DNA of 40,111 nucleotides from Lachnospiraceae bacterium (GCA_017416465.1 JAFQCK010000168.1:1-40111); one strand, 5' to 3'. Positions 27,686-36,007 are shown, counted from the first letter of the stretch. The notes: generated from the letters alone by a model not told the origin. Numbers and translations are program-made.

Positions 27686-28375
27686 TTATTGTGCTAATTC
27701 AATTAGTTCATTAATATGTATTGCCACGCTATCTAAACATGGAAGTACACAATTTTCATTATTTAATATTAATGGCAGTTCAGTACATCCTAAAATAACC
27801 GCTTCTATTTCATACATTTTTTTCATTTTATTTATTATTTCATTAAACTCTCTCAATGTAGACTCTTTCACAATGCCTACTTCAAGCTCTTCATATATCC
27901 TTTTAGCTATAATCTCTCTATCAGCCTTATTAGGAACAATTACATCTATCCCAGCTTGAATTAAATCTTTTTTCATAAAATCCTGTTCCATTGTAAAAAT
28001 AGTTCCTAATAATCCAACTTTTTTATAACCTTTTCTTATAACTTCATTGCATACTGCTTTTGGAATACTTACTAAAGAAATATTTGTCTTACTTTTTACT
28101 TCTTCATATACAATATGCATAGTCGCAGCAGTTAGTGCTATAATTTCAGCACCACTTTTAGCTAAATTATTAACTTTTTCAGAAAGGTAATCAGCTAATT
28201 CTTCATTTCGTTTTGTTTCAACCAATCCCCATGCCTTACGAAAATTAACACTTTCTATTGATAACTCCGGCATCTCCTTACATTCTGTAGCCTCATCAAT
28301 TTTTGAATTCAGTTCTTTATAATACATAATAGTTGATTCAGGACCTGTTCCTCCAACTAAACCAATCTTTTTCAT
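27686..28375 (-). CDS. Aspartate/glutamate racemase family protein lacking the first catalytic Cys
   Basis: 229 aa. The N-terminal GLVGGTGPESTIMYY phosphate-like loop and the GCTELPLIL motif with C197 are typical of the amino-acid racemase family. The first cysteine site, normally (C/T)NT.H, reads LTAATMH: Ala at 83 with T85 and H87 kept. Two-cysteine racemases need both residues, so ordinary racemisation is doubtful. YgeA-like enzymes with Thr at this place are known to be stereo-restricted. Good AAGGAG site. It follows the TIM-barrel gene by about 50 bases and may share its message. Confidence 0.8.
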   Translation of the reverse strand: MKKIGLVGGTGPESTIMYYKELNSKIDEATECKEMPELSIESVNFRKAWGLVETKRNEELADYLSEKVNNLAKSGAEIIALTAATMHIVYEEVKSKTNISLVSIPKAVCNEVIRKGYKKVGLLGTIFTMEQDFMKKDLIQAGIDVIVPNKADREIIAKRIYEELEVGIVKESTLREFNEIINKMKKMYEIEAVILGCTELPLILNNENCVLPCLDSVAIHINELIELAQ

Positions 28376-28426
28376 TTTCTATTCACTCCTTCTAAATAGC
28401 TCAATTCCATTAAAACACTATTACTT

Positions 28427-29254
28427 TTACTTGGATTTTTTATCTAACCACACCACTGATTTTTTTAATGCTTCTATAGTTTTTGTTTCTAATACACATC
28501 TTGCATTACATTCCTTTGCTAAATCCAAACGATTTATCAAATCTATTTCTCCATCTCCCAACGCCAAATGATCTTTAGGTGGATTTTCACTTCCATCATG
28601 AATATGAAAATGACTTAACTTACTTTTATTTCCAAGAATAAATTCCGTATCAATTTCACCTGTTGCTTTCGAATGTCCTATATCCCATGTTAAAACAAAA
28701 CAATCCTTTTTAATCATACTTTCTATTGCCTTTTTTTCATATTCACGAAATCCATTAGTGTTTTCAATCGCAATTTGTATATCAGCATCTCCTATCCACT
28801 CTTCGCAAGATTTTATAAAATGTAGAAAATAATCCATATAAACATCAAAATCCCTCTCATACATCTGAACTTTTTTATCCGGCAATGTGATATAGATTCC
28901 ATGATGCATATGCATATTAATGGTTAGTGGTTGTTCCTTTTTTCCATATTTATTCTTAAGTGTGACAAAATACTTTGCTACTTCTATTGTACGTCTAACA
29001 GTTTCTAAATAAGCATCTCTAACTAATGGATTGAACTCAGCAACATTTAAATTTTCATCAAGATGAATTGTATAGTAAATACCTGCTTCATCTGCTTTTT
29101 TATAAAACCAATCTATATTTTCAAGCTTATCAATTTGATATTCCGGAAAATTCATATTTAACTCAATAAAAGACAATCCCATTTTTTTACAAAGTTCAAT
29201 ATTTTCTTCCAAAGTTTTATTTTCAATTAAAGTTGGCATTCCAAATTCCAACAT
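28427..29254 (-). CDS. Sugar phosphate isomerase/epimerase-like TIM barrel (xylose-isomerase family)
   Basis: 275 aa. Metal-site residues of the AP-endonuclease-2/xylose-isomerase-like fold (PF01261) are visible: HMHHG, E in IAIENTNG, D and H in LTWDIGHS, H in HFHIHDG and E in CVLETKT. The substrate cannot be read from sequence. ATG with AGGTGA upstream, 13 bases after the DUF4261 gene, so probably one transcription unit. Confidence 0.85.
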   Translation of the reverse strand: MLEFGMPTLIENKTLEENIELCKKMGLSFIELNMNFPEYQIDKLENIDWFYKKADEAGIYYTIHLDENLNVAEFNPLVRDAYLETVRRTIEVAKYFVTLKNKYGKKEQPLTINMHMHHGIYITLPDKKVQMYERDFDVYMDYFLHFIKSCEEWIGDADIQIAIENTNGFREYEKKAIESMIKKDCFVLTWDIGHSKATGEIDTEFILGNKSKLSHFHIHDGSENPPKDHLALGDGEIDLINRLDLAKECNARCVLETKTIEALKKSVVWLDKKSK

Positions 29255-29267
29255 GTAATCACCTCAT

Positions 29268-30047
29268 TTATTCACGATAATCAATCTTTAATGTCATATC
29301 CCCTATATAAACACCTTCTGAACGGGTAATCTTACATATCTGTTCTTCAGTAAAACCTATAGTCTCACCATCCTGTAAAATAACTTCCTCTTCTATACAG
29401 TAGGATGCAATTTCCATCAAAAAATCTCTTACCTCTATAGGATTCTCTTTAGTATTAATAATTTCCATTTCATCCATACCAAAATTTTTCATTCCCATAG
29501 TATAAAGACTGCAACCCGACTCCTCTCTCACCAAATGAAACCATATCAGACCCATTAATGGATATATATCGTTCTCCAACGCTTCTTTCATAGCAAAATA
29601 AAATTCCGGCTGATACACCACACCATTGGTATAAACACCAATAACATTTTCCTGCTTGCAAAGAGTAGACACTACCTTTACAAACAATTCTCCATCTGCC
29701 TTAATATCTTCATGCACACCTAAAATCATAACAACCATATACGCTTTATGATTCTTTGTAACCTCTACCGCATTCTTCCATGTGTAATTATAAGCAGCAT
29801 TCTTCTCTGCTTCTCCATCCGGTACAGGTATACTCATATATCCTAGAACAACTTTTTGGTCATTAAGTTCCATAATAACTACATCTGTATCGTTTTCGTC
29901 TTCTTTTGCTCCATCACCCTCTTCATAAACCGGTTTTAAATTCCAATCTTCTATAAAATCCTTCTTAAATTGTTCTTTATTCCACTTCTTTTCTTCTAAA
30001 AGTACAAATCCCGAAAAACTTCCTGCATTTTTATTTTTTTCTTCCAT
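29268..30047 (-). CDS. DUF4261 domain protein
   Basis: 259 aa. It matches my recollection of DUF4261 (PF14080): an acidic N-terminus, a VVLGYMSIPVPDGEAEKNAAYNY-like segment, the HKAYMVVMILG strand, IGVYTNGVVYQPEFY and LMGLIWFHL. No signal peptide or catalytic motif is seen; function unknown. The family often occurs beside polymorphic-toxin immunity genes, which fits this site. Strong AAAAGGAG site. Confidence 0.7.
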   Translation of the reverse strand: MEEKNKNAGSFSGFVLLEEKKWNKEQFKKDFIEDWNLKPVYEEGDGAKEDENDTDVVIMELNDQKVVLGYMSIPVPDGEAEKNAAYNYTWKNAVEVTKNHKAYMVVMILGVHEDIKADGELFVKVVSTLCKQENVIGVYTNGVVYQPEFYFAMKEALENDIYPLMGLIWFHLVREESGCSLYTMGMKNFGMDEMEIINTKENPIEVRDFLMEIASYCIEEEVILQDGETIGFTEEQICKITRSEGVYIGDMTLKIDYRE

Positions 30048-30099
30048 TTCAATATGCTCCTTTTCAATTCTATTTTCCGTTCTTTACAAATTCAATTTC

Positions 30100-30377
30100 T
30101 TAACCTAAACTTTTATAGTAACTAATAATCATTTCCGCTCCACCTGCATTACCGGGTGCTTTTCGTATTAATTCCTGTACTTTTGCAATCTCACTTTTTG
30201 CTACCGGTTTATTGTATTTTTCAGCAAGATGTTTTCCCAAAAAGAAAAACTGTTCATAAATAATAAAATCAAATTCTTCTATAATTTGTTCTGCAGCAGC
30301 ATACACATTTCCTGAACAAGACCTATAGTTGGTACCACATGACCATAGTATGGTAGATTTATAAAAAGTATTTTCAC
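30100..30377 (-). pseudogene. Remnant of an MGT-family (macrolide/UDP-) glycosyltransferase
   Basis: A GTG at 30377 with a perfect AAAGGAGG site opens a frame reading VKILFINLPYYGHVVPTIG, the classic N-terminus of YjiC/MGT glycosyltransferases. It ends soon after in a wrong frame. In another frame YAAAEQIIEEFDFIIYEQ and FFFLGKHLAEKYNKPV (family position about 90-120) follow. These join directly to what looks like a C-terminus (VQELIRKAPGNAGGAEMIISYY), ending at 30100. So a gene of about 400 codons is reduced to about 90 by two internal deletions and a frameshift. Confidence 0.75.
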
Positions 30378-30412
30378 ATGTGCCTCCTTTATCGCAAATC
30401 GTAAAAAAATTC

Positions 30413-31198
30413 CTATATTTCGTATTCTAATTTATTTATTTCTTCTACCATTTCTTTTATCACAGGTGATATTTCCCCCTTAAACATTCCATTAAATAGT
30501 CTATCTAAATTTTCATCAAAATTCTTAGGTAAAATCTTACACTCTTTAGAACAAATACTTTGCATACGTTTTTCGCCCGGATGTGTCATTTCATTTAATG
30601 CAAATATTACATCAAAATAACTAGCTAAAAATTCTGTAACTCTATGATTAACACTTACATAATCTCTTCTATTCTCTGCTTTTTCTATTTGTGCATCAAA
30701 AGAAGGTAACATTCCACTGAGCAATTTCATATTATTTGATATAATATTTTCTTTTAATTTTTTAGGGTATGGAACCTTGTATTTTTTCTGCATTTCTTGT
30801 AATTTACCAGTTTTATCAAATACAATTTTTGATGTTATGAGATTATGCCACATACATGTCGTATATCCATTCCAAGCAACACAATCGTCTACAACAGATG
30901 AAACCATACTTTCAAAATCTGCCATATTTCTATAAATAATATCCATATCTATTCCATCTTTTAACGTAACATCATCTTCAAGTTCCCAAAAAGAATTTCC
31001 TATTTCCATGTATTTGCAATACTTTTCCAATATGCTTCTTCTCACATCTTCATCAACACAATCTGATAAATACACATAAACATCATAATCTGATTTCTCA
31101 TCATTTCTACCAGTAGCTCTTGAACCTCCAAGTGCAATAGCTTCAACCTGTGAAATATTGCTTAATTCTTCAAATAATTTTTCAACATCAACTATCAT
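30413..31198 (-). CDS. Nucleotidyltransferase-domain protein (DUF4037-like C-terminus)
   Basis: 261 aa. The N-terminal domain has the Pol-beta-type motif GGSRATGR (24-31), D37 and D39 in SDYDVYVY and a third acidic residue at D84/D86, so catalysis is plausible. The helical C-terminal half resembles DUF4037. Relatives include aminoglycoside-type nucleotidyltransferases and toxin-antitoxin MNT proteins, but no HEPN partner is next to it. AAGGAG start site. Target unknown. Confidence 0.75.
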   Translation of the reverse strand: MIVDVEKLFEELSNISQVEAIALGGSRATGRNDEKSDYDVYVYLSDCVDEDVRRSILEKYCKYMEIGNSFWELEDDVTLKDGIDMDIIYRNMADFESMVSSVVDDCVAWNGYTTCMWHNLITSKIVFDKTGKLQEMQKKYKVPYPKKLKENIISNNMKLLSGMLPSFDAQIEKAENRRDYVSVNHRVTEFLASYFDVIFALNEMTHPGEKRMQSICSKECKILPKNFDENLDRLFNGMFKGEISPVIKEMVEEINKLEYEI

Positions 31199-31254
31199 AT
31201 ATAAATCTCCTTCACAACTTAAATCATTCTATTTTATAAATATTAATCAGTATA

Positions 31255-31461
31255 TTATATTTCTTTTTCAAAAATCAAATCTATTTCCTGTGTATGACCT
31301 GTTCCTCGTTGTTTTGTTGGAATACTTCCTACAAATCTCCATCCATTCCCTGCTCTTTTGTTAATTATAGAACGAAAATCTTCAATGGTATAAACATTAC
31401 CATCACAAAATCCCCATCCTCCTAAATCATATTTTACAGTTTCGTATTCATATTTGTACAT
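31255..31461 (-). CDS. DUF4177 domain protein
   Basis: 68 aa from ATG 31461, which has AAAGGAG 8 bases upstream; an in-frame GTG at 31482 lies before the site. The pattern YKYEYETVKY ... FRSIINKRAGNGWRFVG ... IDLIFEKE is that of DUF4177 (PF13783), small alpha-beta proteins of unknown function, common near toxin-immunity loci. Confidence 0.8.
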   Translation of the reverse strand: MYKYEYETVKYDLGGWGFCDGNVYTIEDFRSIINKRAGNGWRFVGSIPTKQRGTGHTQEIDLIFEKEI

Positions 31462-31507
31462 AACATAAACTCCTTTTATCACTTCTTATCATTTCCAATC
31501 AACTAAA

Positions 31508-31948
31508 CTACATCAAAAAAATGTCTTCATTTTCTAATACCAACTCTTTTAAAAATCTGTATATATTAATTTCATTTTCAAATATCCAATTATCAATTAT
31601 TTCCGATTCTTCAATCCATTCATTCGGATAATTGTAATCCTCCAAATATTTTTCATTATGATAATCATGTATACCCAATTTATATATCTCACTTAGCTCA
31701 TCCCAATTTTCACTTTCAAGATACGCTTTAACCTTTTCAACAGACTCGTCATTTGTATATTCATAAAAAGTCCAAACCCCATCTCTCAAAGAAAAACCAA
31801 CCCAATTGGATAACGTCAAAAAACATTCTATCTCAAAATACGCTTTCTTTTTATCATAAATCAAACCAAACAATTCTAATTCCAAATTACATAATTCATC
31901 ATCTGGTGCTGTTTTTAGCATTTCAATTATTTTAACGATTTCATTCAA
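31508..31948 (-). CDS. Hypothetical acidic protein, immunity-like
   Basis: 147 aa from TTG 31948, chosen because AGAGGTG lies 6 bases upstream; an ATG at 32023 in frame would add 25 hydrophobic residues without a good site. Acidic and rich in Trp/Tyr (GVWTFYEYTNDESVEKVKAYLE, NEWIEESEIIDNW). The layout loosely recalls DMP19/DUF4375, but I do not claim it. The context of small unrelated acidic genes suggests an immunity protein. Confidence 0.6.
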   Translation of the reverse strand: MNEIVKIIEMLKTAPDDELCNLELELFGLIYDKKKAYFEIECFLTLSNWVGFSLRDGVWTFYEYTNDESVEKVKAYLESENWDELSEIYKLGIHDYHNEKYLEDYNYPNEWIEESEIIDNWIFENEINIYRFLKELVLENEDIFLM

Positions 31949-32083
31949 TCCGCACACCTCTTTTTTGTTAAATTGTAAGTTTATTAAAAAAACTTTTAAA
32001 ATAATAATTTCATATGAATGCATTTACTTAATATAAGCATCTCAATACAGCATCTCAAAAAACTCTTAAGAAATTGGAGTTTA

Positions 32084-32641
32084 TTAATCAGTTAATGAAG
32101 CTCCAACAATTACAAAACGGTTCATCCATTTATCATAAACACTCCACATTGCTGTACCCCACCATTCTTTTCCATCATCAAAATAATTTGAAAAATCATT
32201 ATTCCAACTTAGAATCTCCAGTTCATGTCTGAATTGAACCGGAAAAAGGGCATAGTTAATCTTATGAAAATCTTCTCTTGAATAGGGCACCCCATATGGT
32301 GGTTCAAAGAATGCCCACCAGTAAGTCATGTGAGCAGGTGTAGTACGAACTCCTGTATTTCCAGATACTTTCCAACTTCTATTATTATCACAAAAGAAAT
32401 CTTCTACCCTATATTCTTTAAAATACATTTTATCCTCATCTATATAAAAATGTGGGTGTTTTAAGTTGTTTCCTACTCGTACTCTTGTATTAAGAATGTC
32501 TATTGCTTTCATGACAGCTTTTTTATGAGATTCTACCCCTTGATATTCTTCATCAAAAGACAGCAAAACATAATCAAGAAGTAATTCGTCATACTTTTTA
32601 GCAAGTATTTCATATATTTTATCTTCGACAAGTTCTCTCAT
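32084..32641 (-). CDS. Hypothetical protein with YWWAFFEPPYGVPY motif
   Basis: 185 aa, cytosolic, aromatic-rich. Landmarks: HPHFYIDEDKMYFKEY, MTYWWAFFEPPYGVPYSREDF, a WNNDFSNYFDDGKEWWG stretch and a final WSVYDKWMNRFVIVGAS. I recognise no family. ACGAGGTGAAAG ribosome site. Part of the immunity-like array. Confidence 0.65.
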   Translation of the reverse strand: MRELVEDKIYEILAKKYDELLLDYVLLSFDEEYQGVESHKKAVMKAIDILNTRVRVGNNLKHPHFYIDEDKMYFKEYRVEDFFCDNNRSWKVSGNTGVRTTPAHMTYWWAFFEPPYGVPYSREDFHKINYALFPVQFRHELEILSWNNDFSNYFDDGKEWWGTAMWSVYDKWMNRFVIVGASLTD

Positions 32642-32691
32642 TCTTTCACCTCGTTCCAGCTGTAAGATTCAAAGCTTCGCAAGCTTTCTTA

Positions 32692-32811
32692 TCACCAAAA
32701 TTCAATTGTATACTCTTCAGCTTTATCTGGAAAGATATAAGCCAATGATTTCAGTGCAAGAACTTTCGCTCTGTTATTAAATTTATCAACCTCCCGGCTG
32801 ACATCCATCAT
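32692..32811 (-). other. Short ORF, probable C-terminal gene remnant
   Basis: 39 codons in a frame shifted against the end of the 32786-33214 gene: DVSREVDKFNNRAKVLALKS then LAYIFPDKAEEYTIEFW and stop. The residue pattern is protein-like (helix, strand, aromatic tail) and no ribosome site precedes the ATG pair. It reads as the surviving C-terminus of an older gene. Confidence 0.4.
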
Positions 32812-33214
32812 ACACATTATATATAATACCTCTCTCATCATATTCAATATAATAATAATGTTCTAAATAGTCTGGCATAATCGGTCCATTATCCGTATAT
32901 ATGTAATATCCAACTATACCTTTTTGATTTTCTTTTATTTTTCCCAAATCAAATTTACCATACTTTTCTTCAATATCATGAATATTGCTTTGCAAAATAG
33001 CCCAATCATTGAATTTATAATATGTACCATGCGAAGCTACATACAAAATAGTCATTACCATCAAAATTAAATTTATATTCATTGAAATAATGGCAGTCTT
33101 TTTATTACGCTTTTTAGCACTTAATATAATAATTGAAATAATGCAAATGAAAATTCCAACAACTAACAAAAGTAATATCATAAACATTCCTATATCAAAA
33201 TACCATTGATTCAT
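32786..33214 (-). CDS. Two-helix membrane protein with C-terminal ERGIIYNVYDG tail
   Basis: 142 aa. Two membrane helices (about 10-32 and 42-60), then a soluble C-terminus with YYYIEYDERGIIYNVYDGCQPGG. That ending (EYDE-G-I...v..g..PGG) recurs in small inner-membrane immunity-type proteins. If immunity, it would guard the membrane or periplasm side. AAAGGAG about 11 bases upstream of ATG. Confidence 0.65.
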   Translation of the reverse strand: MNQWYFDIGMFMILLLLVVGIFICIISIIILSAKKRNKKTAIISMNINLILMVMTILYVASHGTYYKFNDWAILQSNIHDIEEKYGKFDLGKIKENQKGIVGYYIYTDNGPIMPDYLEHYYYIEYDERGIIYNVYDGCQPGG

Positions 33215-33222
33215 CCCACAAT

Positions 33223-33438
33223 TTACTCCTTTAATTCATTAGCTTTGCAAAACTCCTCAAAATTCCCTATTTTTCCACATTCTACATATTTTTCATAACA
33301 TACATATAAATTCTTGTAATAATAAAATTCTTGCACCATATATTCACTCACAATCTTTTCTTTCATAATGCTCTCACATTGTTGTACTGCATTGTCCTGT
33401 GTTGATTCTTCATAATTTATATTCTTTAATACAAACAA
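33223..33438 (-). CDS. Small hypothetical protein or C-terminal fragment
   Basis: 71 aa at most, helical and acidic (ESIMKEKIVSEYMVQEFYYYK, then CGKIGNFEEFCKANELKE). The start is TTG 33438 with AAGGA only 2 bases away; no in-frame ATG occurs before codon 25. It may be the C-terminus of a lost gene rather than a complete one. Confidence 0.4.
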   Translation of the reverse strand: MFVLKNINYEESTQDNAVQQCESIMKEKIVSEYMVQEFYYYKNLYVCYEKYVECGKIGNFEEFCKANELKE

Positions 33439-33714
33439 TATCCTTCCACTTTTTGTATAAATGCAAATTCTGCCAAAAGATTTACTTCTATATCACCTGT
33501 TATCTTCAAATTTATTAGTTCATTTTCATCTACAAAAATATCTATATCGCCAATAAATCTTGTACTTTTAAGATTAAAATCAAGTAATCTTATTACTTCA
33601 AAATCAATTCTAACAATAACTGTATTACATTTATGTTCTTGCCACTTTTCAGGTGGGTTAGTTGCATATGAAGGCATATCAAAGACTAATTCAACTATTA
33701 TGTAAATTATTTTA
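33426..33714 (-). pseudogene. N-terminally truncated Imm50-like immunity gene
   Basis: The frame is open from about 33714 and has its first ATG at 33677. It reads VELVFDMPSYATNPPEKW, then NTVIVRIDFEVIRLLDFNLK and GDIEVNLLAEFAFIQ. The acidic strand plus P-Y-x-x-NPP-x-KW and NTV...I.F pattern is what I recall for Imm50. The usual first 30-40 residues are missing, protein-like sequence extends upstream of the only ATG, and no ribosome site exists there. So it is a 5'-deleted remnant, ending where the next ORF begins. Confidence 0.55.
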
Positions 33715-33743
33715 ACTTAATAAAGTAAACTCATTTAAGTTAA
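33712..33743. repeat. AT-rich 9-bp inverted repeat at the truncated Imm50-like gene
   Basis: TTAACTTAA (33712-33720) and TTAAGTTAA (33735-33743) around a 14-base loop, exactly at the point where the upstream part of the Imm50-like frame is lost. No T-run. It may mark a deletion junction or be chance in AT-rich DNA. Confidence 0.35.
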
Positions 33744-33763
33744 TCATATTTACTCAAATAAAT

Positions 33764-34087
33764 TTAAAGATACTCTTCGATAAATTGATTTTCAATATAA
33801 TCTACCACTTTCTTAACATCAAAAAACTCTATGTACCTTGGAAATCCATTTATATTTTTCATTGAATACGTCAAATGATAAATTCTATAAATATTATTAT
33901 CAAGCAAGAACAATACATCGTCACACGAGTAACTACGTGCAATTGCTTTAACATCATCATATTGTGAAATATTGACTTCCTTTTTTAGCGCCTCAACAAA
34001 TCCATTCTCCTTTGGAACTACTCCCCAATTAAATTCTTCTCCATATTTATCACTCAAGCGAATAATTTCACTTATTATATCAATCAT
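33764..34087 (-). CDS. Hypothetical immunity-like protein
   Basis: 107 aa. The C-terminal half, YRIYHLTYSMKNINGFPRY followed by EFFDVKKVVDYIENQFIEEYL, fits a recurrent small family in which a strand ending in HLT(Y/W) is followed by FPRY-EF. I recall such proteins in immunity arrays but not the family number. AAAGGAGG ribosome site. Confidence 0.6.
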   Translation of the reverse strand: MIDIISEIIRLSDKYGEEFNWGVVPKENGFVEALKKEVNISQYDDVKAIARSYSCDDVLFLLDNNIYRIYHLTYSMKNINGFPRYIEFFDVKKVVDYIENQFIEEYL

Positions 34088-34164
34088 TTATCCAGACCTC
34101 CTTTAAAACTTCACGTGTTTTTATATTCTCCTGATGTCGGAAATATTTGCGAAACTATAATTGT

Positions 34165-34641
34165 TTACATTGTTTCTAAATCCAACCATTCTTTACATAT
34201 CAATCTACATTTTTCACAAGTCAAAGAAATACTAATCCACTCAAATGCATTTACCCAATCTTCCACTGAATATGAAGCATCATTTGATAAACATTCATCA
34301 ACAAAATCTTCCTTACCTTGTGAATTTATATGCACAACAACATTATGACAATCTTCTTCACAATTAGAGCAGCAATATTTTTTATATGGCATATCGTTAT
34401 CAAGAAAATCGTCTCCACATACAAAGCCATTCCAACCATGTTTTCCACTGTCAAATATCACAAATTCTTTCTTACATTGCTTGCACACAACTTTAACTAT
34501 TAATTTCTCATTACTTTCCCATATTTCAAAAAATTCATTACCGCATGAACATTTTATTTTACCCGTCACTTCAAATTCACTATTATCATCTCCTACTGGA
34601 AAAAGAATATCTTTAAGATGTGTTGGTATTGGTAAATCCAT
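34165..34641 (-). CDS. Multi-zinc-ribbon hypothetical protein
   Basis: 158 aa with three cysteine-pair groups: CSCG ... CKQC (about 31-56), CCSNC ... C (about 90-97) and CEKCRLIC near the end, plus GKHGWNGFVCGDD between the first two. Metal-binding ribbons are likely. No nuclease or nucleic-acid motif is evident and the family is not recognised. TGGAGGAT site; 5 bases after the upstream gene's stop. Confidence 0.6.
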   Translation of the reverse strand: MDLPIPTHLKDILFPVGDDNSEFEVTGKIKCSCGNEFFEIWESNEKLIVKVVCKQCKKEFVIFDSGKHGWNGFVCGDDFLDNDMPYKKYCCSNCEEDCHNVVVHINSQGKEDFVDECLSNDASYSVEDWVNAFEWISISLTCEKCRLICKEWLDLETM

Positions 34642-34646
34642 TGTAT

Positions 34647-35015
34647 TTAATCCTCCATAAATTCTGTTTCTAAATATCTTTTTGACTTTTTCTTACCTCT
34701 GATTGATATTAAGTAATAGTGCTCCTGCTTACCATAATGCCACATAATATCTGTTATAATAGCTTCTTCGTCATTTTTTCTCAACCTAACAATTTCTCCA
34801 AAAATATATTTAGGAGTTGGCACACGTTTAAATAACTTATCTTTTACCCGATAATAATTGCTATTATATTTTAATGTCAGATATTCACCATCTTCTATAC
34901 ACTCAAACACCTTGCAATTGTTAGCCTCTTTAACAAAAGTTCCAATGTCGTCTGGATGAATCAAATCAGAACCATGTTCTTTAAACCATGGGTATATTCC
35001 CCACTTAGAATTCAT
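34647..35015 (-). CDS. Hypothetical protein with SH3-like DIMWHYGKQEHYYLI segment
   Basis: 122 aa. The C-terminal half (YIFGEIVRLRKNDEEAIITD, then YYLISIRGKKKSKRYLETE) looks like a small beta-barrel common in Lachnospiraceae orphan proteins. Its ATG overlaps the preceding stop as ATGA, with AGGAGGTG upstream, so it is translationally coupled to the 35012-35404 gene. Confidence 0.6.
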   Translation of the reverse strand: MNSKWGIYPWFKEHGSDLIHPDDIGTFVKEANNCKVFECIEDGEYLTLKYNSNYYRVKDKLFKRVPTPKYIFGEIVRLRKNDEEAIITDIMWHYGKQEHYYLISIRGKKKSKRYLETEFMED

Positions 35016-35404
35016 GTTGTCACCTCCTGTAAAATAATGAATTTTTTCATTAAATCCTCGAAAACAATTTGACTAGATCGAATATCTGAATACACAAGAA
35101 ACAATATTTCTATCCCATAATTTCTTTCTTTTTCTGAAAAAATTTCTTTTATTGAATTGAGATAATCACTCTCACAACCTATATAAACTTTTTCATATTT
35201 ATTTCTTTCTTGTATTATTTTTTCTTTACACTCTCTTGCAGTCACAATTTTACTTTCATTAAGTTTAAAAGCCATACCTGCAAAACTACTTCTATCACGC
35301 TTATATTGTATTTCACAATATATTGCATTATTATCTGTACCTTGCATTAAATTACTAAATATGGTATTACTTAATTTTTCTACCGTTAAATTCTCTATAT
35401 TCAT
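35012..35404 (-). CDS. Hypothetical alpha-beta protein, immunity-like
   Basis: 130 aa with alternating strands and helices (AIYCEIQYKRDRSSFAGMAF, EKVYIGCESDYLNSIKEIF, GIEILFLVYSDIRSSQIVF). Not recognised. TAGGAG 6 bases upstream. Coupled by a 4-base overlap to the next gene. Confidence 0.55.
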   Translation of the reverse strand: MNIENLTVEKLSNTIFSNLMQGTDNNAIYCEIQYKRDRSSFAGMAFKLNESKIVTARECKEKIIQERNKYEKVYIGCESDYLNSIKEIFSEKERNYGIEILFLVYSDIRSSQIVFEDLMKKFIILQEVTT

Positions 35405-35464
35405 TACTTACTCCTATTTCTTTATGCTATAAATGATTTCAATGTCTATATTAATAATTTTTCT

Positions 35465-35533
35465 TTAAATGCAGATTAATGCTTGCCGACCATTCTTCCC
35501 TTTTGCAAGTTTTAGTGGAACATCTGTTATGAC
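35465..35533 (-). other. Orphan C-terminal fragment in a spacer
   Basis: After a stop, 22 codons read VITDVPLKLAKGKNGRQALI then CI and stop, strongly protein-like but without start or ribosome site. Just below it, IINIDIEIIYSIKK and a stop occur in another frame before the next gene. The 155-base spacer looks like gene debris. Confidence 0.4.
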
Positions 35534-35559
35534 TTACTTTAACCAATTGTTCTATAAAT

Positions 35560-36003
35560 TCAAACAAAAGAATTTGCAGGATATTTTATTTTTAGAGCAA
35601 CTACATTATCAGCATCTATAGCCAAAATTTCTTCTGCTATTTTATATGCCTCTATATCATCAACCAACTTTTCCGGAATATTATAAAAGAATAATATTCT
35701 TTCTAAATTTTCTACATTTCTATCAATTTTTAAAAGTTCACGAACATGAAATAATGCTAATGAATAAGCTCCCTCTATGAAACATAATGAATTTAATAAA
35801 ATATCTATTGCTAATTTTATCCATTCTTTATTTCCTTCACTTCGTATCATATATACTATAAATCCATATACATTAATACTCTCTGTTTCATAAGCAATAT
35901 TCATAAATACATCTCGAAAATCGAGTAAATTCATCTCTTTACATATTTCTTCTACTTCTGTATATTGACCTTGTTGTAATTTTAATCTAACACTATCTAT
36001 CAT
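35560..36003 (-). CDS. All-helical hypothetical protein, immunity-like
   Basis: 147 aa, TPR/HEAT-like helices: FRDVFMNIAYETESINVYGF, GAYSLALFHVRELLKID, LFFYNIPEKLVDDIEAYKIA. This organisation (DIAYETES ... LCFIEGAYSLALFH ... FFYNIPEKL) recurs in clostridial and Bacillus orphan proteins I associate with toxin-immunity arrays; no Pfam name is claimed. AAGGTGA site. Confidence 0.6.
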   Translation of the reverse strand: MIDSVRLKLQQGQYTEVEEICKEMNLLDFRDVFMNIAYETESINVYGFIVYMIRSEGNKEWIKLAIDILLNSLCFIEGAYSLALFHVRELLKIDRNVENLERILFFYNIPEKLVDDIEAYKIAEEILAIDADNVVALKIKYPANSFV

Positions 36004-36007
36004 AATT

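Noticed and set aside
29470-29661. 63-codon minus-strand frame inside the DUF4261 gene
   Set aside because: Out-of-frame reading of a better supported gene, without a start signal.
32660-32692. AAGCTT-centred inverted repeat after the 32692 fragment
   Set aside because: Short 7-bp stem with a 3-base loop and no T-run; not a convincing terminator or element end.
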